Below, piece after piece: positions 36,351-45,053 of a stretch of 64,000 nucleotides of DNA (positions are counted from its first letter, which is position 1; every line of letters begins with the position of its first letter). Both the position numbers and the translations under genes were made by a program. The notes below the pieces were generated by a model. That model saw only the letters and a list, made by a program, of their open reading frames with translations, was not told the origin of the DNA and did no database searches. Origin of the DNA: Cryobacterium sp. Y11 (GTDB lineage: Bacteria > Actinomycetota > Actinomycetes > Actinomycetales > Microbacteriaceae); the NCBI RefSeq assembly GCF_002929535.1, contig NZ_PJJO01000061.1:248001-312000 (forward strand). The letters are read 5' to 3'.

Positions 36351-37697
36351 TCAGGCGCCGACGGCACTCAAGACCGGCGCAGTGGTTACTGGCACAGCGG
36401 ATGCCGGTGGCCGGGCTGCCAGCATCCGCTCGAGGGCGACCCTGGCGTACCCGGCAACGTCGGCCGACACCGTAATCTGATTGAGCACCTCGCCGGGTTG
36501 TTCGCCGCCACCGACGAGCGCTTCGAGCACCCAGGCCAGGTAGCCGGCGTGGATGCGGTACATGGTCGAACACGGGCAGATCACCGGGTCGAGGCAGAAA
36601 ATCTTGTGCTCGGGGTGCTGGGCGGCGAGCCGGTTGACCAGGTTGATCTCGGTGCCGATGGCGAAGGTGGTGCCGGCCGGAGCTGCGGCGATGGCCTTGG
36701 CGATGAAGTCGGTCGATCCGGCCGAGTCAGCGGCGTCGACGACCTCCATCGGGCATTCCGGGTGCACGATAACCTGCACGCCGGGGTGCTCGGCCCGGGC
36801 GGCATCGATCTGCGGCACGGTGAAGCGGCGGTGCACGCTGCAAAATCCGTGCCAGAGCACCACCCGGGCGGAATCCAGTTGCTCGGCAGTGTTGCCGCCA
36901 AGCGGCTTGGTCGGGTTCCACATCGGCATCGCATCGAGCGGAACGCCCATGGCCTTGGCGGTGTTGCGGCCGAGGTGCTGGTCGGGAAAGAACAAGACCC
37001 GCTGACCGCGTTCGAACGCCCACGTGAGCACGGCTTGCGCGTTCGACGAGGTGCAGACGATGCCGCCGTGCTCGCCGCAGAAGCCCTTGAGCGCGGCGGA
37101 GGAATTCATGTAGGTGACCGGAATCACCGGAACCCGGCCAGAGGCATCCGCTTCGGTGCCGTACAGCTCTTCGAGCTGCTCCCAGCACTCGGTCACCGAA
37201 TCGATGTCGGCCATATCGGCCATCGAGCAGCCGGCGGCGAGGTTCGGCAGAATCACGGCCTGGTCGGGGCCGGAGAGCAGATCGGCGGTTTCGGCCATGA
37301 AATGCACGCCGCAAAACACGATCGCTGCGGCGTCGGGGCGGCTCTGGGTGGCCCGGGCGAGCTGAAAGCTGTCGCCGACGAAATCGGCGTGGCGTAGCAC
37401 CTCATCGCGCTGGTAGAAATGGCCGAGAATGACCACCGAGTCGCCGAGCGCGTTCTTGGCCTCGACGATGCGGGCGCTGAGTTCTTCGGGTGACGCGGTG
37501 CGGTAGCGTTCCGGCAGGGCGCCCTGCCGCGGCGAACCAGCGGGAATCACGTCGCCCATCGACGAGCCGGGGCCGTAGCCGGGCGTGCCAGCATCGAATT
37601 CCCACGGCGCCGTCGCCAGGTCGGGGCTGCACGTGCTGCCGGCGGCTGTGCCGGTGCTGATGAGACGAATGGTGGTCTCGACCGAGGGAATCGTCAT
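36351..37697 (-). CDS. nadA: Quinolinate synthase A
   Basis: A 448-residue [4Fe-4S] enzyme condensing iminoaspartate with DHAP. Cluster-ligand candidates are in FCGVHFMAETA, in VHPECPMEVV and in PVICPCSTMY. VILGHFYQRDEV and PVTYMNSSAALKGFCGEHGG are family signatures. An N-terminal extension of about 75 residues precedes the catalytic fold, as in other long actinobacterial NadA proteins. Start ATG 37697 follows AAGGAG. It is second in the nrtR-nadA-nadB-nadC-nifS unit. Confidence 0.96.
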   Translation of the reverse strand: MTIPSVETTIRLISTGTAAGSTCSPDLATAPWEFDAGTPGYGPGSSMGDVIPAGSPRQGALPERYRTASPEELSARIVEAKNALGDSVVILGHFYQRDEVLRHADFVGDSFQLARATQSRPDAAAIVFCGVHFMAETADLLSGPDQAVILPNLAAGCSMADMADIDSVTECWEQLEELYGTEADASGRVPVIPVTYMNSSAALKGFCGEHGGIVCTSSNAQAVLTWAFERGQRVLFFPDQHLGRNTAKAMGVPLDAMPMWNPTKPLGGNTAEQLDSARVVLWHGFCSVHRRFTVPQIDAARAEHPGVQVIVHPECPMEVVDAADSAGSTDFIAKAIAAAPAGTTFAIGTEINLVNRLAAQHPEHKIFCLDPVICPCSTMYRIHAGYLAWVLEALVGGGEQPGEVLNQITVSADVAGYARVALERMLAARPPASAVPVTTAPVLSAVGA

Positions 37698-37739
37698 GAA
37701 CGTGCTCCTTGAAAAGTAATGGGGTCAGGGGTGCGAAGG

Positions 37740-38489
37740 CTAGAGCGCCGGCCCCGGTGGGTCGTGGTCATTGGCCCGATCGTCGTAGCGGTACAGCCGG
37801 GCCGGCCGATGCCTGGCCCCGGCCACGTGCTGATCGGTGCTGATCAGGTTGCCGCTCGCCTCGATCGACCGACGAAAATTGGCCGGGTCGAGCGCCTTCT
37901 GCAGCACGGCCTCATGCACCTCGCGCAGCTGGGCGAGGGTGAACGTGTCACCGAGAAAGGCATGAGCGATGCGGGCGTATTCGACCTTGGTGCGCAGTCG
38001 CCAGAGCGCGTATTCCACGATGCGGTTGTGGTCAAAAGCCAGTGGGGGCAGCTGGTCGGCGGCAAACCAGCGCACGTTGTCACCAACGGATGCCCGCTCC
38101 GCGACCTCCGAGCGCACCAGCGCCCAGTACACGACGGAGACCACTCGCAGTCCCGGGGAGCGATCGATGTCGCCAAAGGTATACAGCTGTTCCAGGTAGC
38201 GCGGGGACAGATCCGTGGTCTCGCGCAGTGTGCGCCCGGCGGCGGCGGCGAGCTCTTCGCCGGCCGGCAGCCACCCGCCGGGCAGCGCCCACAGATCCCG
38301 GTGCGGGTCACGTGTGCGCCGCACCAGAGGGAGCCACAGGGTCTTCAGGTGGGATTCTTCGTCGGGCCGGAGCGCGAAGATCACGGTCGACACGGCCAGG
38401 CTGGACGCGGCAGCGCTCGCCGCGGCGCCTCCGACGGCGAGCGGGTTCTGCTTCGCGATCGGTAGTGTCTGCGCGGTATCTTCCAGCAC
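37740..38489 (-). CDS. nrtR: NrtR-type Nudix-related transcriptional regulator of NAD synthesis
   Basis: A 249-residue protein: N-terminal Nudix fold and C-terminal winged helix. The Nudix box is degenerate: GGWLPAGEELAAAAGRTLRE has RT-L-RET where catalytic enzymes have RE-U-xEE, which argues against hydrolysis and for ligand sensing. The C-terminal NFRRSIEASGNL and RPARLYRYDD match NrtR, which senses ADP-ribose and represses NAD genes. Located 42 nt upstream of nadA on the same strand. GTG 38489 start; no strong ribosome site seen. Confidence 0.82.
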   Translation of the reverse strand: MLEDTAQTLPIAKQNPLAVGGAAASAAASSLAVSTVIFALRPDEESHLKTLWLPLVRRTRDPHRDLWALPGGWLPAGEELAAAAGRTLRETTDLSPRYLEQLYTFGDIDRSPGLRVVSVVYWALVRSEVAERASVGDNVRWFAADQLPPLAFDHNRIVEYALWRLRTKVEYARIAHAFLGDTFTLAQLREVHEAVLQKALDPANFRRSIEASGNLISTDQHVAGARHRPARLYRYDDRANDHDPPGPAL

Positions 38490-38514
38490 GTGGGAATCCA
38501 GTCGTAAAGGTCTG

Positions 38515-38560
38515 GTTGACTTTAACTGCTGGAACCATCATATAGTCAAACTGACTCAAA
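38515..38560 (-). promoter_or_regulatory. Promoter/operator region of the nrtR-nad operon
   Basis: AGTCA-AAC-TGACT (38544-38556) is an inverted repeat with perfect 5-bp arms, in a locally AT-rich patch about 55 bp upstream of nrtR. On the minus strand it overlaps a TTGACT -35-like hexamer. It is a candidate NrtR autoregulatory operator; this is inference. Confidence 0.5.
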
Positions 38561-38665
38561 CCCCGAATGTGACGAGAACCTTGTTGTTCTCCGTGCTCGA
38601 TTGCACAACTCATTCACCTGCGGTCGTCCCCTGCTGATCGACCAACGGGCCGCATTTGCGGGGTG

Positions 38666-39433
38666 TCAGGCTCCGCGGGCTGCCGCGGCGGCGCGCGCGC
38701 CGGCTCGACTGATGCCCATGCCCGTCATGCCCCACAGTGTCACCCGAATCATTGCCTCGATGGCGATGCGCGGGCTCATCTTCGACGAGCCGCGCACGCG
38801 TTCGACGAAGGTGATTGGAACCTCGACCACGCGCAGGTTGGCGCGCACGGCGTGCAGTAGCATCTCGATCTGAAAGCAGTAGCCGAGGCTGTCGACGCTG
38901 GAGAGGTCCATTCGCGCCAGCGCGCGGGCCGAATAGACCCGGTAACCGCCGGTGGCGTCGCGCTGGGGCAGCCGCAGCAGCATCCGCGAGTAGAGTGATC
39001 CGCCGCGCGAGAGCGCCCGGCGATGCCAGGGCCAGTTCTCGATGGCTCCGCCAGGCACCCAGCGTGAGCCCATCACGACGTCGGCCGTTTCGGCAGCCGT
39101 CAGCAGGCTCGCGAGCTGTTCTGGCTGGTGGGATCCGTCGGCGTCGAGCTGAACGAGCTGGGTGTAGCCGTGGCCGAGGCCCCAGTCAAACCCCTCGAGG
39201 TACGCGGCACCGAGGCCGGTTTTGTCGGTGCGGTGCAAAACGTGCACGGCCGAATCCGAACCAGCGATGTCGTCGGCAAGAGCGCCGGTGCCGTCGGGGG
39301 AGGCGTCATCGACGACGAGTACATGGCACGCCGGAACGCTCGAACGCACCCGGGCGACAATGTTGGCCACGTTCTCGGCCTCGTTGTAGGTAGGGATGAT
39401 CACCAGGGTGGTCGGTGCTGATCTGATAGGCAC
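38666..39433 (-). CDS. Polyprenol monophosphomannose synthase (GT2)
   Basis: A 255-residue family 2 glycosyltransferase like the catalytic domain of actinobacterial Ppm1/dolichol-phosphate mannose synthase. VIIPTYNEAENV, VVDDASPDGTG, LDADGSHQPEQL and MGSRWVPGG, with YRVYSARAL later, are family features. It uses GDP-mannose to make polyprenyl-phosphate-mannose, the donor for membrane GT-C mannosyltransferases. GTG 39433 behind GAGGTAA, 4 nt after the stop of the upstream GT-C gene, so donor synthesis and use are probably co-expressed. Confidence 0.92.
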   Translation of the reverse strand: MPIRSAPTTLVIIPTYNEAENVANIVARVRSSVPACHVLVVDDASPDGTGALADDIAGSDSAVHVLHRTDKTGLGAAYLEGFDWGLGHGYTQLVQLDADGSHQPEQLASLLTAAETADVVMGSRWVPGGAIENWPWHRRALSRGGSLYSRMLLRLPQRDATGGYRVYSARALARMDLSSVDSLGYCFQIEMLLHAVRANLRVVEVPITFVERVRGSSKMSPRIAIEAMIRVTLWGMTGMGISRAGARAAAAARGA

Positions 39434-39437
39434 TGGC

Positions 39438-41006
39438 TTACCTCGTCATTTCAATAATGATGGTGCGGTTGACCAGCGTCGTGTGTTCGACGCGGAATCC
39501 TTGCAATTGCAGCGTGTGGACATCCGTTTGTTTCTTCCATTCCGCACTCCCAAAGTATTGCAGCAGCCAGACCGTGTTGAGGTTTGCGACGGCCGGCAGA
39601 ACGTCGGTCAGCGGGGCCACTTCGTCCCACAGCCAGGCGGTGTCTCCGTAGGAACGAGTCAGGGTCACGTCCTGCAAGCCGGCGAACGCGGCAGGGTAGA
39701 GATGCATGGCCAGCCGCGGAATGCGTGACGGGCGCACGCTCTGGTCGAAGACGACGCCGTCGCCTGGCCGGGCCGCGGCGGCCAGCACCGCAGCCGCTTG
39801 CCGCCAGTCGCTGCCCTCGTTCTTGCCGTAGTCACCGCGCTGCACGGCGTATGCCGGCAGGATGGCGGCCACGATCAGGGCGATGCTGACGGCCCGCAGC
39901 CAATTATTGGCCAGGGCTGAAACTCCCACGGCAATCACGATTCCCACCGCCGGCGCGCAGATCGAGAGGTAACGCAGTGAGTACATCGGGGTGACCAGCG
40001 CGGTTCCGATCAGCAGAATGCCGCTTGGCAGCACCATCCAGGCCACAAAGATGCAAAGTGCGCTGCGGCTTGGCAGCCCGGCCCGTCGATGTGTTCCGCG
40101 GCGCCGCAGGAACACGGCCAGGATGGCCACGATGATGAGCGACCAGGCCATGATCGCCACCGGAACGGTGTCAAACCACTGCATCACCGCAGCTTCTAAG
40201 ACCGTGACCCGCGGCCGCCGGCCGATGAACGCGATTTGCTCACGCTGCGCTGCGCCGGTGAGAAGGATGGGCACGGCCAGCAGTAGCCCGAGCATGCTCG
40301 CGCCCAGCCAGAACACCAGACTCTGCCACAGTTGTGCGGTGGGTTGGCGAAGCGGATGCTGGCGGGCCAGCGCCAGGACTGCAACGGCATGCACCGGAAG
40401 CAGCAGGGCCAGGTAGAGAAAGACATACATTCCGGCCGCGAGCAGAACGGCGTAGCCGCCCCATAGGGCGATCTGCCGGCGGTGACTCGCGGTGCGGCTG
40501 CGCACAGCGTGCACGAGCAGCACGGTGAGCCACACGCCCATGGCCGTCGCGATTGCCGCCGATCGCGCCTCTGACCCCATGTAGGTCACCCGAGGGAGAA
40601 TGGCGAAGATCAGGCCGGCACCAACACTCACGCGTCGGGGCACGAATTTTTCGGCCAGTACGACGGTGCCGGCGGCAGCGACACCGATGGCGATCGCGCT
40701 CGGCAAGCGGGTGGAGAGTTCGGTAGCGCCGAACAGGTCAATCCAACCGTGCAGAAACAGGTAGTAGGCGCCGTGCACAGCGTCGATGTTGCCGAGCATG
40801 CCAAACAGCGAGGCGATTGACCGCTCGGCCGACATCACGCTAGCCGCTTCATCGCCCCAATGCGACGGCTGCCACGACCAGGCGACCGACACCACGAAAG
40901 CCACCAGGCCCACGAAAAAAGTCGACCATCTGGTTGACGGAAGCGTGAAATGACGTGGGTATAGCGCGCGAGAAACCACGGAGTGGGGCGCGATAGCGGA
41001 GGTCAC
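39438..41006 (-). CDS. GT-C / family 39-like membrane mannosyltransferase
   Basis: A 522-residue polytopic protein with about 11 hydrophobic helices. The first extracytoplasmic loop contains HWGDEAAS, the D-E acidic pair expected of polyprenyl-phosphate-dependent GT-C enzymes, and a later HGAYYLFLHGWI helix typical of GT39/ArnT-like proteins. It ends in a soluble domain of about 110 residues. Gene order with the polyprenol-phosphate-mannose synthase suggests mannosylation of proteins or surface glycans outside the membrane. The start is GTG 41006. Confidence 0.82.
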   Translation of the reverse strand: MTSAIAPHSVVSRALYPRHFTLPSTRWSTFFVGLVAFVVSVAWSWQPSHWGDEAASVMSAERSIASLFGMLGNIDAVHGAYYLFLHGWIDLFGATELSTRLPSAIAIGVAAAGTVVLAEKFVPRRVSVGAGLIFAILPRVTYMGSEARSAAIATAMGVWLTVLLVHAVRSRTASHRRQIALWGGYAVLLAAGMYVFLYLALLLPVHAVAVLALARQHPLRQPTAQLWQSLVFWLGASMLGLLLAVPILLTGAAQREQIAFIGRRPRVTVLEAAVMQWFDTVPVAIMAWSLIIVAILAVFLRRRGTHRRAGLPSRSALCIFVAWMVLPSGILLIGTALVTPMYSLRYLSICAPAVGIVIAVGVSALANNWLRAVSIALIVAAILPAYAVQRGDYGKNEGSDWRQAAAVLAAAARPGDGVVFDQSVRPSRIPRLAMHLYPAAFAGLQDVTLTRSYGDTAWLWDEVAPLTDVLPAVANLNTVWLLQYFGSAEWKKQTDVHTLQLQGFRVEHTTLVNRTIIIEMTR

Positions 41007-41123
41007 CCTGTCAACCTACCCAGCAATGGTTGATGGCAGCCTCCGAATGGCCCCGAGTTCCCTGCAAACACCAATCCGATGAGCATCCGGCTTCGGCATA
41101 GCGCCGCCAGCTAGGCTATCGCC

Positions 41124-41954
41124 ATGAACCCTATCGCGCAGACCGATGATCCCGCAGCGATTGGCGTTGCGGTCGCTCAGTTTGCACCGGGACCCGATCG
41201 CGCACAGAACCGGGCGGTGATACGTCAGCTCGCCACGACCGCAGCACGGCGCGGCGCGCGCATCGTCGTCTTCCCCGAATACTCCGCCTTCTTCGAACCG
41301 AAACTCGGGCCGGCGTTCGTGGCCGCCGCCGAGCCGCTCACCGGGCACTTCGTGACGTCGCTCGCGGCGCTCGCCGCCGAGCTCGGAATACACATTGTGG
41401 CAGGCATGATCGAAACGACCAAAGACTCGGAACGGTTCTCCAACACCCTGGTCGCCGTCGATCCAACCGGGAGCCTGGTGGCGACCTATCGCAAGCTGCA
41501 TCTCTACGATGCTTTCGGCGACCGCGAATCCGACTGGGTGCTGCCGGGCGACATCGACGCGCCGGAAACATTCGAGGTCGAGGGCCTGTGCGTCGGACTG
41601 CAAACCTGTTACGACATCCGCTTTCCCGAGGTCACCCGTCGACTCGTCGATGCCGGGGTTACCCTGACCGTCGTACCGGCTGAGTGGGTGCGCGGCCCGC
41701 TCAAGGAACACCACTGGCGCACCCTGCTGACGGCCAGGGCGCTCGAGAACACCATTTTTGTTGCCGCCGCCGATCACACACCGCCGATCGGTGTTGGCAC
41801 GAGCATGATCATTGATCCGATGGGCATTGCGCTGGCCAGTCTCGGTGAGGCAGCGGATGTCGCGGTCGCCTACCTGGCGCCGGCCCGCGTGAGAGCGGTG
41901 CGTGCGATCAACCCGGCCCTGGCGCTGCGCCGGTTTGCCGTGATTGAGCGCTGA
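41124..41954 (+). CDS. Carbon-nitrogen hydrolase (nitrilase superfamily)
   Basis: A 276-residue amidase-fold enzyme. The Glu-Lys-Cys triad is visible in VVFPEYSAF, TYRKLHLYDAFG and QTCYDIRFPE. The pattern fits branch members related to omega-amidase/Nit2 or deaminated-glutathione amidase, but the substrate cannot be decided. Divergent from the mannosyltransferase gene. Confidence 0.9.
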   Translation: MNPIAQTDDPAAIGVAVAQFAPGPDRAQNRAVIRQLATTAARRGARIVVFPEYSAFFEPKLGPAFVAAAEPLTGHFVTSLAALAAELGIHIVAGMIETTKDSERFSNTLVAVDPTGSLVATYRKLHLYDAFGDRESDWVLPGDIDAPETFEVEGLCVGLQTCYDIRFPEVTRRLVDAGVTLTVVPAEWVRGPLKEHHWRTLLTARALENTIFVAAADHTPPIGVGTSMIIDPMGIALASLGEAADVAVAYLAPARVRAVRAINPALALRRFAVIER

Positions 41955-41998
41955 ACCGTTCAGCCTCGAACCATTCAGTCGCTGGCGCTGCGCCGGAT

Positions 41999-42391
41999 CT
42001 AGTGTTCGCTGACGCTCGCCTTGGTCTTGTGGGTTTGGGTGGCCGCGCGAATGCCAATGGCCGGTTCGACCCTGGGCGTCTGGTGGGCGTCAAGGGCCGC
42101 ACTCTCTTCCGCGGTGACGACGAGCCCCTGGGAACTGTTGGCCGAACGGGTGAGCTGAGCAACCCAATTCGGATTAATGGTGGGGGCATGCCCGCCGGAA
42201 AACTTGAAGTAAAGCGGAATGGCCGGGTGCAGCCACGCCGAACTGCGCCCGTCGCCGACCACGGCCGCATCCCGCCAGGAGAGCACAAAGCTTTCGCCGC
42301 GGCGCAGTTTTTGAATAATGACGAGCTGCAGATGGGCCAGCATCCGGTCATCGAATTCCACGACGACACGATCATATGTGAGCGAGCCCAT
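41999..42391 (-). CDS. DUF7882-type small conserved protein
   Basis: A 130-residue protein beginning MGSLTYDRVVVEFDDRML and continuing HLQLVIIQKLRRGESF and WLHPAIPLYFKF. I recognise this as a short family frequent in Microbacteriaceae, often carrying the misleading database name ATP-dependent DNA ligase. There is no ligase KxDG motif. Function unknown; it is a useful taxon marker. The C-terminal about 35 residues are poorly conserved in look (Thr/Ala-rich). Confidence 0.78.
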   Translation of the reverse strand: MGSLTYDRVVVEFDDRMLAHLQLVIIQKLRRGESFVLSWRDAAVVGDGRSSAWLHPAIPLYFKFSGGHAPTINPNWVAQLTRSANSSQGLVVTAEESAALDAHQTPRVEPAIGIRAATQTHKTKASVSEH

Positions 42392-42552
42392 AACTGCTAC
42401 CTTCGGTCGGACGTGCTGCCCTCAGCGAGACACGGAGGGTATGGAAACACTGGAGCCGGAACGAAAGCGAAGCTTGCACTTGTTTGTGGAACCGGGTACT
42501 ACTAACCACTGTCCTCCGTTCGGGGGGCAAACACAAGCGATTCAGTAAGCGC

Positions 42553-43668
42553 TCAGGGGATCGTCACAGTGCTGCAGGGGATGACCGGTAGTGGAGCCGC
42601 GAATTCAAGCCGGAGCAGAACTTCGAGGGGACGCTCGATCTGCCCGAAGTGCCCGGATCCCGCGATGGTACTGATCACGCACTGCGGCACGGCAGCCCGC
42701 AACCGCACGTCGTCGTCGGCCGTGACGAACACGTCGTTGTCGCCGTGCACAGCGCGAACCGGGCAGACGATCTGGGCCCAACGCCCTGGTGCGTCGTACG
42801 CACCGGCGCGAACGGCCGCGAGAACGAACCCGGCCGGGCGTACCTCGGTGCCGAGGGCGACGACCACGGTCGAATCGATGACTCCTGGACGGCGAAACAG
42901 CGGCGCAACGAGGCCGCGCATCAGATTGAGCCGTGCCAGGACCCTGATCAGGCCAGAGCTCGCGCCGCCGCCGAGCCGCACCAGCCGCAGCAGCCGCATT
43001 GTCAGCAGCAGCGCGGAGAACGCGGGCAACACCGAGAAATGACGAATGGGGTGACGCACGCTGTCTTGGATCGAAAACGATGTGGCCGAGACCAGGCCGA
43101 CGGATGCTGTCGCCCGCGTCTCGCTCGCCGCCAGCTGCAGCGCGACGAAGCCGCCCATGGAATGACCAACGACGTTCCACCGTTCGTAGCCGAGGGCGCG
43201 GGCCATTTCGGCGACGGTCTCCGCCATCGACTCGACGGTGAGGGTCGATTCGTCGGCGGGAAGGGGGGTGTCGCCCCAGCCCGGAAGGTCGGGAATGATC
43301 AGGTCGTCCAGGTCGCGTTCGGTCGCGTGGGCCGCTTGCAGCAGGGGGGTCCAGGTGGTCCACGAGCCGGCCGCGCCGTGCAACAGAATGGTCGCGGTCG
43401 CACTGTTGGTGCGGCGACCGTGCCGCACCACAACCGGACCGCCACGCAGGCGCATCGAACTCGTGGTCAGACCAAAGTGGAGGGCATCAGAGTCGAGGGC
43501 AAAGGGACTGTAGCCAAGCACGGTTGCCGGCGGGGCCGGCCGAGGGCGGGATGCCGGAGCCGGCTGGGGGGAAGGCAGTGGGCCGGGCTTCGGTCGTTGA
43601 GGCGGGGTCTCGAGGGCGCTCACCACGGAGAGGTCTCTGCTCGTTCGTCGGGTCATCACGATGCTCAT
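42553..43668 (-). CDS. Alpha/beta hydrolase
   Basis: An alpha/beta-hydrolase-fold protein, 371 residues if ATG 43668 is the start; a GTG at 43716 is also in frame and neither has a clear ribosome site. After a Pro-rich segment come the oxyanion motif LLHGAAGSW, nucleophile elbow GHSMGG, acid in GDNDVF and His in GSGHFGQIERP. A hydrophobic cap-like region lies between. Substrate unknown. Confidence 0.85.
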   Translation of the reverse strand: MSIVMTRRTSRDLSVVSALETPPQRPKPGPLPSPQPAPASRPRPAPPATVLGYSPFALDSDALHFGLTTSSMRLRGGPVVVRHGRRTNSATATILLHGAAGSWTTWTPLLQAAHATERDLDDLIIPDLPGWGDTPLPADESTLTVESMAETVAEMARALGYERWNVVGHSMGGFVALQLAASETRATASVGLVSATSFSIQDSVRHPIRHFSVLPAFSALLLTMRLLRLVRLGGGASSGLIRVLARLNLMRGLVAPLFRRPGVIDSTVVVALGTEVRPAGFVLAAVRAGAYDAPGRWAQIVCPVRAVHGDNDVFVTADDDVRLRAAVPQCVISTIAGSGHFGQIERPLEVLLRLEFAAPLPVIPCSTVTIP

Positions 43669-43900
43669 GTGAATAGTTCGGTGCCGGGGCCGCGCCGGAT
43701 TGCTCCGCGGGGTCACAAAAGATGTAAGACGCAGGTAGAACGCACACGAACCTCACGTTGAGCCGATTAACAGGCAGGAATATCGAGTACGCCGCGACCG
43801 TTGGCGCGTAGGTACGAAACGCGACGATCGTAGCCGCGTGCTTCCCGAACCTGTTTGGTCTCACCGGCCGAGTGACGTCATATTTTAGAAAGAAGTACCC

Positions 43901-44974
43901 GTGAACCTCTTTTCCCCGTTGACCCTGGGCGATCTCGATCTGCCCAACCGCCTCGTGATGGCGCCGCTGACCCGCATCCGCTCTGGGCAGTCTGGTGTTC
44001 CCGGCGAGTTGGTTGCCCTGCACTACTCCCAGCGCGCAACGCTCGGCCTGATTGTGAGCGAGGGAACCTACCCGAGCCATGCTGGACAAGGTTTTCCGGG
44101 CCAGCCCGGCCTGGTTGAGCCGGAGCAGCTCGCTGGCTGGCAAGCAGTGACCGATTCGGTGCACGCTGCCGGCGGTCGCATCGTCGCGCAGATCATGCAC
44201 GCCGGCCGGGTCACCCACGAGGCCACCACCGGCGGATACCAGGTTGTCGGACCGAGCGCGATCGCCATCAGCGGCCAAACCCGCACCTACGACGGTAAGA
44301 AGGAGCTTCCGGTTCCGCACGCCCTGAGCGAAGACGAACTGCCCGGCATTATCGCCGAGTTTGTGCGCGCTGCGCAGAATGCCATCGCGGCCGGATTCGA
44401 CGGAGTGGAGGTGCACGGTGCTAACGGCTACCTGCTGCACGAATTCCTTTCGCCGACCTCTAACGTGCGCGACGATTCCTTCGGTGGGTCGCCCGAGAAT
44501 CGCGCCCGCTTCGTCATCGACGTCGTTACCGCGGTCGCTGCGGCAATCGGTGCTGGCAAGGTTGGCCTGCGCATTTCGCCGGCGCACAACATTCAGGATG
44601 CCCTCGAAACGGATGCCGACGACCTCGCGGCCACCTACGGCGCCCTCGTTACCGGGATCGCCCCGCTCGAATTGGCCTACCTGAGCGTGCTTCACGCCGA
44701 CCCGGCCGGGGAGTTCGTGCAGCACCTGCGTGTCCGCTTCGGTGGCAATTTCTTGGTCAACAGCGGATTCGGCGTGATTACCACGCGTGACGAGGCCCTC
44801 GCTTTTGTTCGCGACGGCTTCGCCGATGCCGTCGTGGTCGGTCGTGCGGCCATCGCCAACCCCGACCTGGTGCGCCGCTGGCAGAACGACCTCCCCGTCA
44901 ACGAGCCAAACCCCCTCACCTACTACGCCGACGGCGCCGAAGGCTACACCGACTACCCAGCCCTAGCCTCGTAA
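43901..44974 (+). CDS. Old Yellow Enzyme family alkene reductase (NemA-like)
   Basis: A 357-residue FMN enzyme that reduces activated C=C bonds with NADPH. MAPLTRIRSG near the N-terminus, VHGANGYLLHEFL (His, Asn and proton-donor Tyr near residues 180-186), the SFGGSPENRARF segment and VVVGRAAIANPDL are OYE signatures. GTG start at 43901 behind an AGAAAGAAG element. It converges on the aminotransferase gene at a shared terminator. Confidence 0.93.
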   Translation: MNLFSPLTLGDLDLPNRLVMAPLTRIRSGQSGVPGELVALHYSQRATLGLIVSEGTYPSHAGQGFPGQPGLVEPEQLAGWQAVTDSVHAAGGRIVAQIMHAGRVTHEATTGGYQVVGPSAIAISGQTRTYDGKKELPVPHALSEDELPGIIAEFVRAAQNAIAAGFDGVEVHGANGYLLHEFLSPTSNVRDDSFGGSPENRARFVIDVVTAVAAAIGAGKVGLRISPAHNIQDALETDADDLAATYGALVTGIAPLELAYLSVLHADPAGEFVQHLRVRFGGNFLVNSGFGVITTRDEALAFVRDGFADAVVVGRAAIANPDLVRRWQNDLPVNEPNPLTYYADGAEGYTDYPALAS

Positions 44975-44989
44975 CGTTCTAACTACCCC

Positions 44990-45048
44990 GCGAGAGCGCA
45001 AAAAGTGCCCGATTGACGACCTCAATCGGGCACTTTTTGCGCTCTCGC
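44990..45048. terminator. Bidirectional terminator with 27-bp perfect stem
   Basis: Arms 44990-45016 and 45022-45048 are perfectly complementary around the loop CGACC. Each arm contains five A or T residues, so the inner 12-bp GTGCCCGATTGA stem is followed by TTTTT on both strands. It ends 5 nt before the convergent aminotransferase stop. Confidence 0.96.
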
Positions 45049-45053
45049 TAAAC

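Noticed and set aside
41999..42391. ATP-dependent DNA ligase, a name often attached to this small family
   Set aside because: At 130 residues with no KxDG or nucleotidyltransferase motifs it cannot be a ligase.
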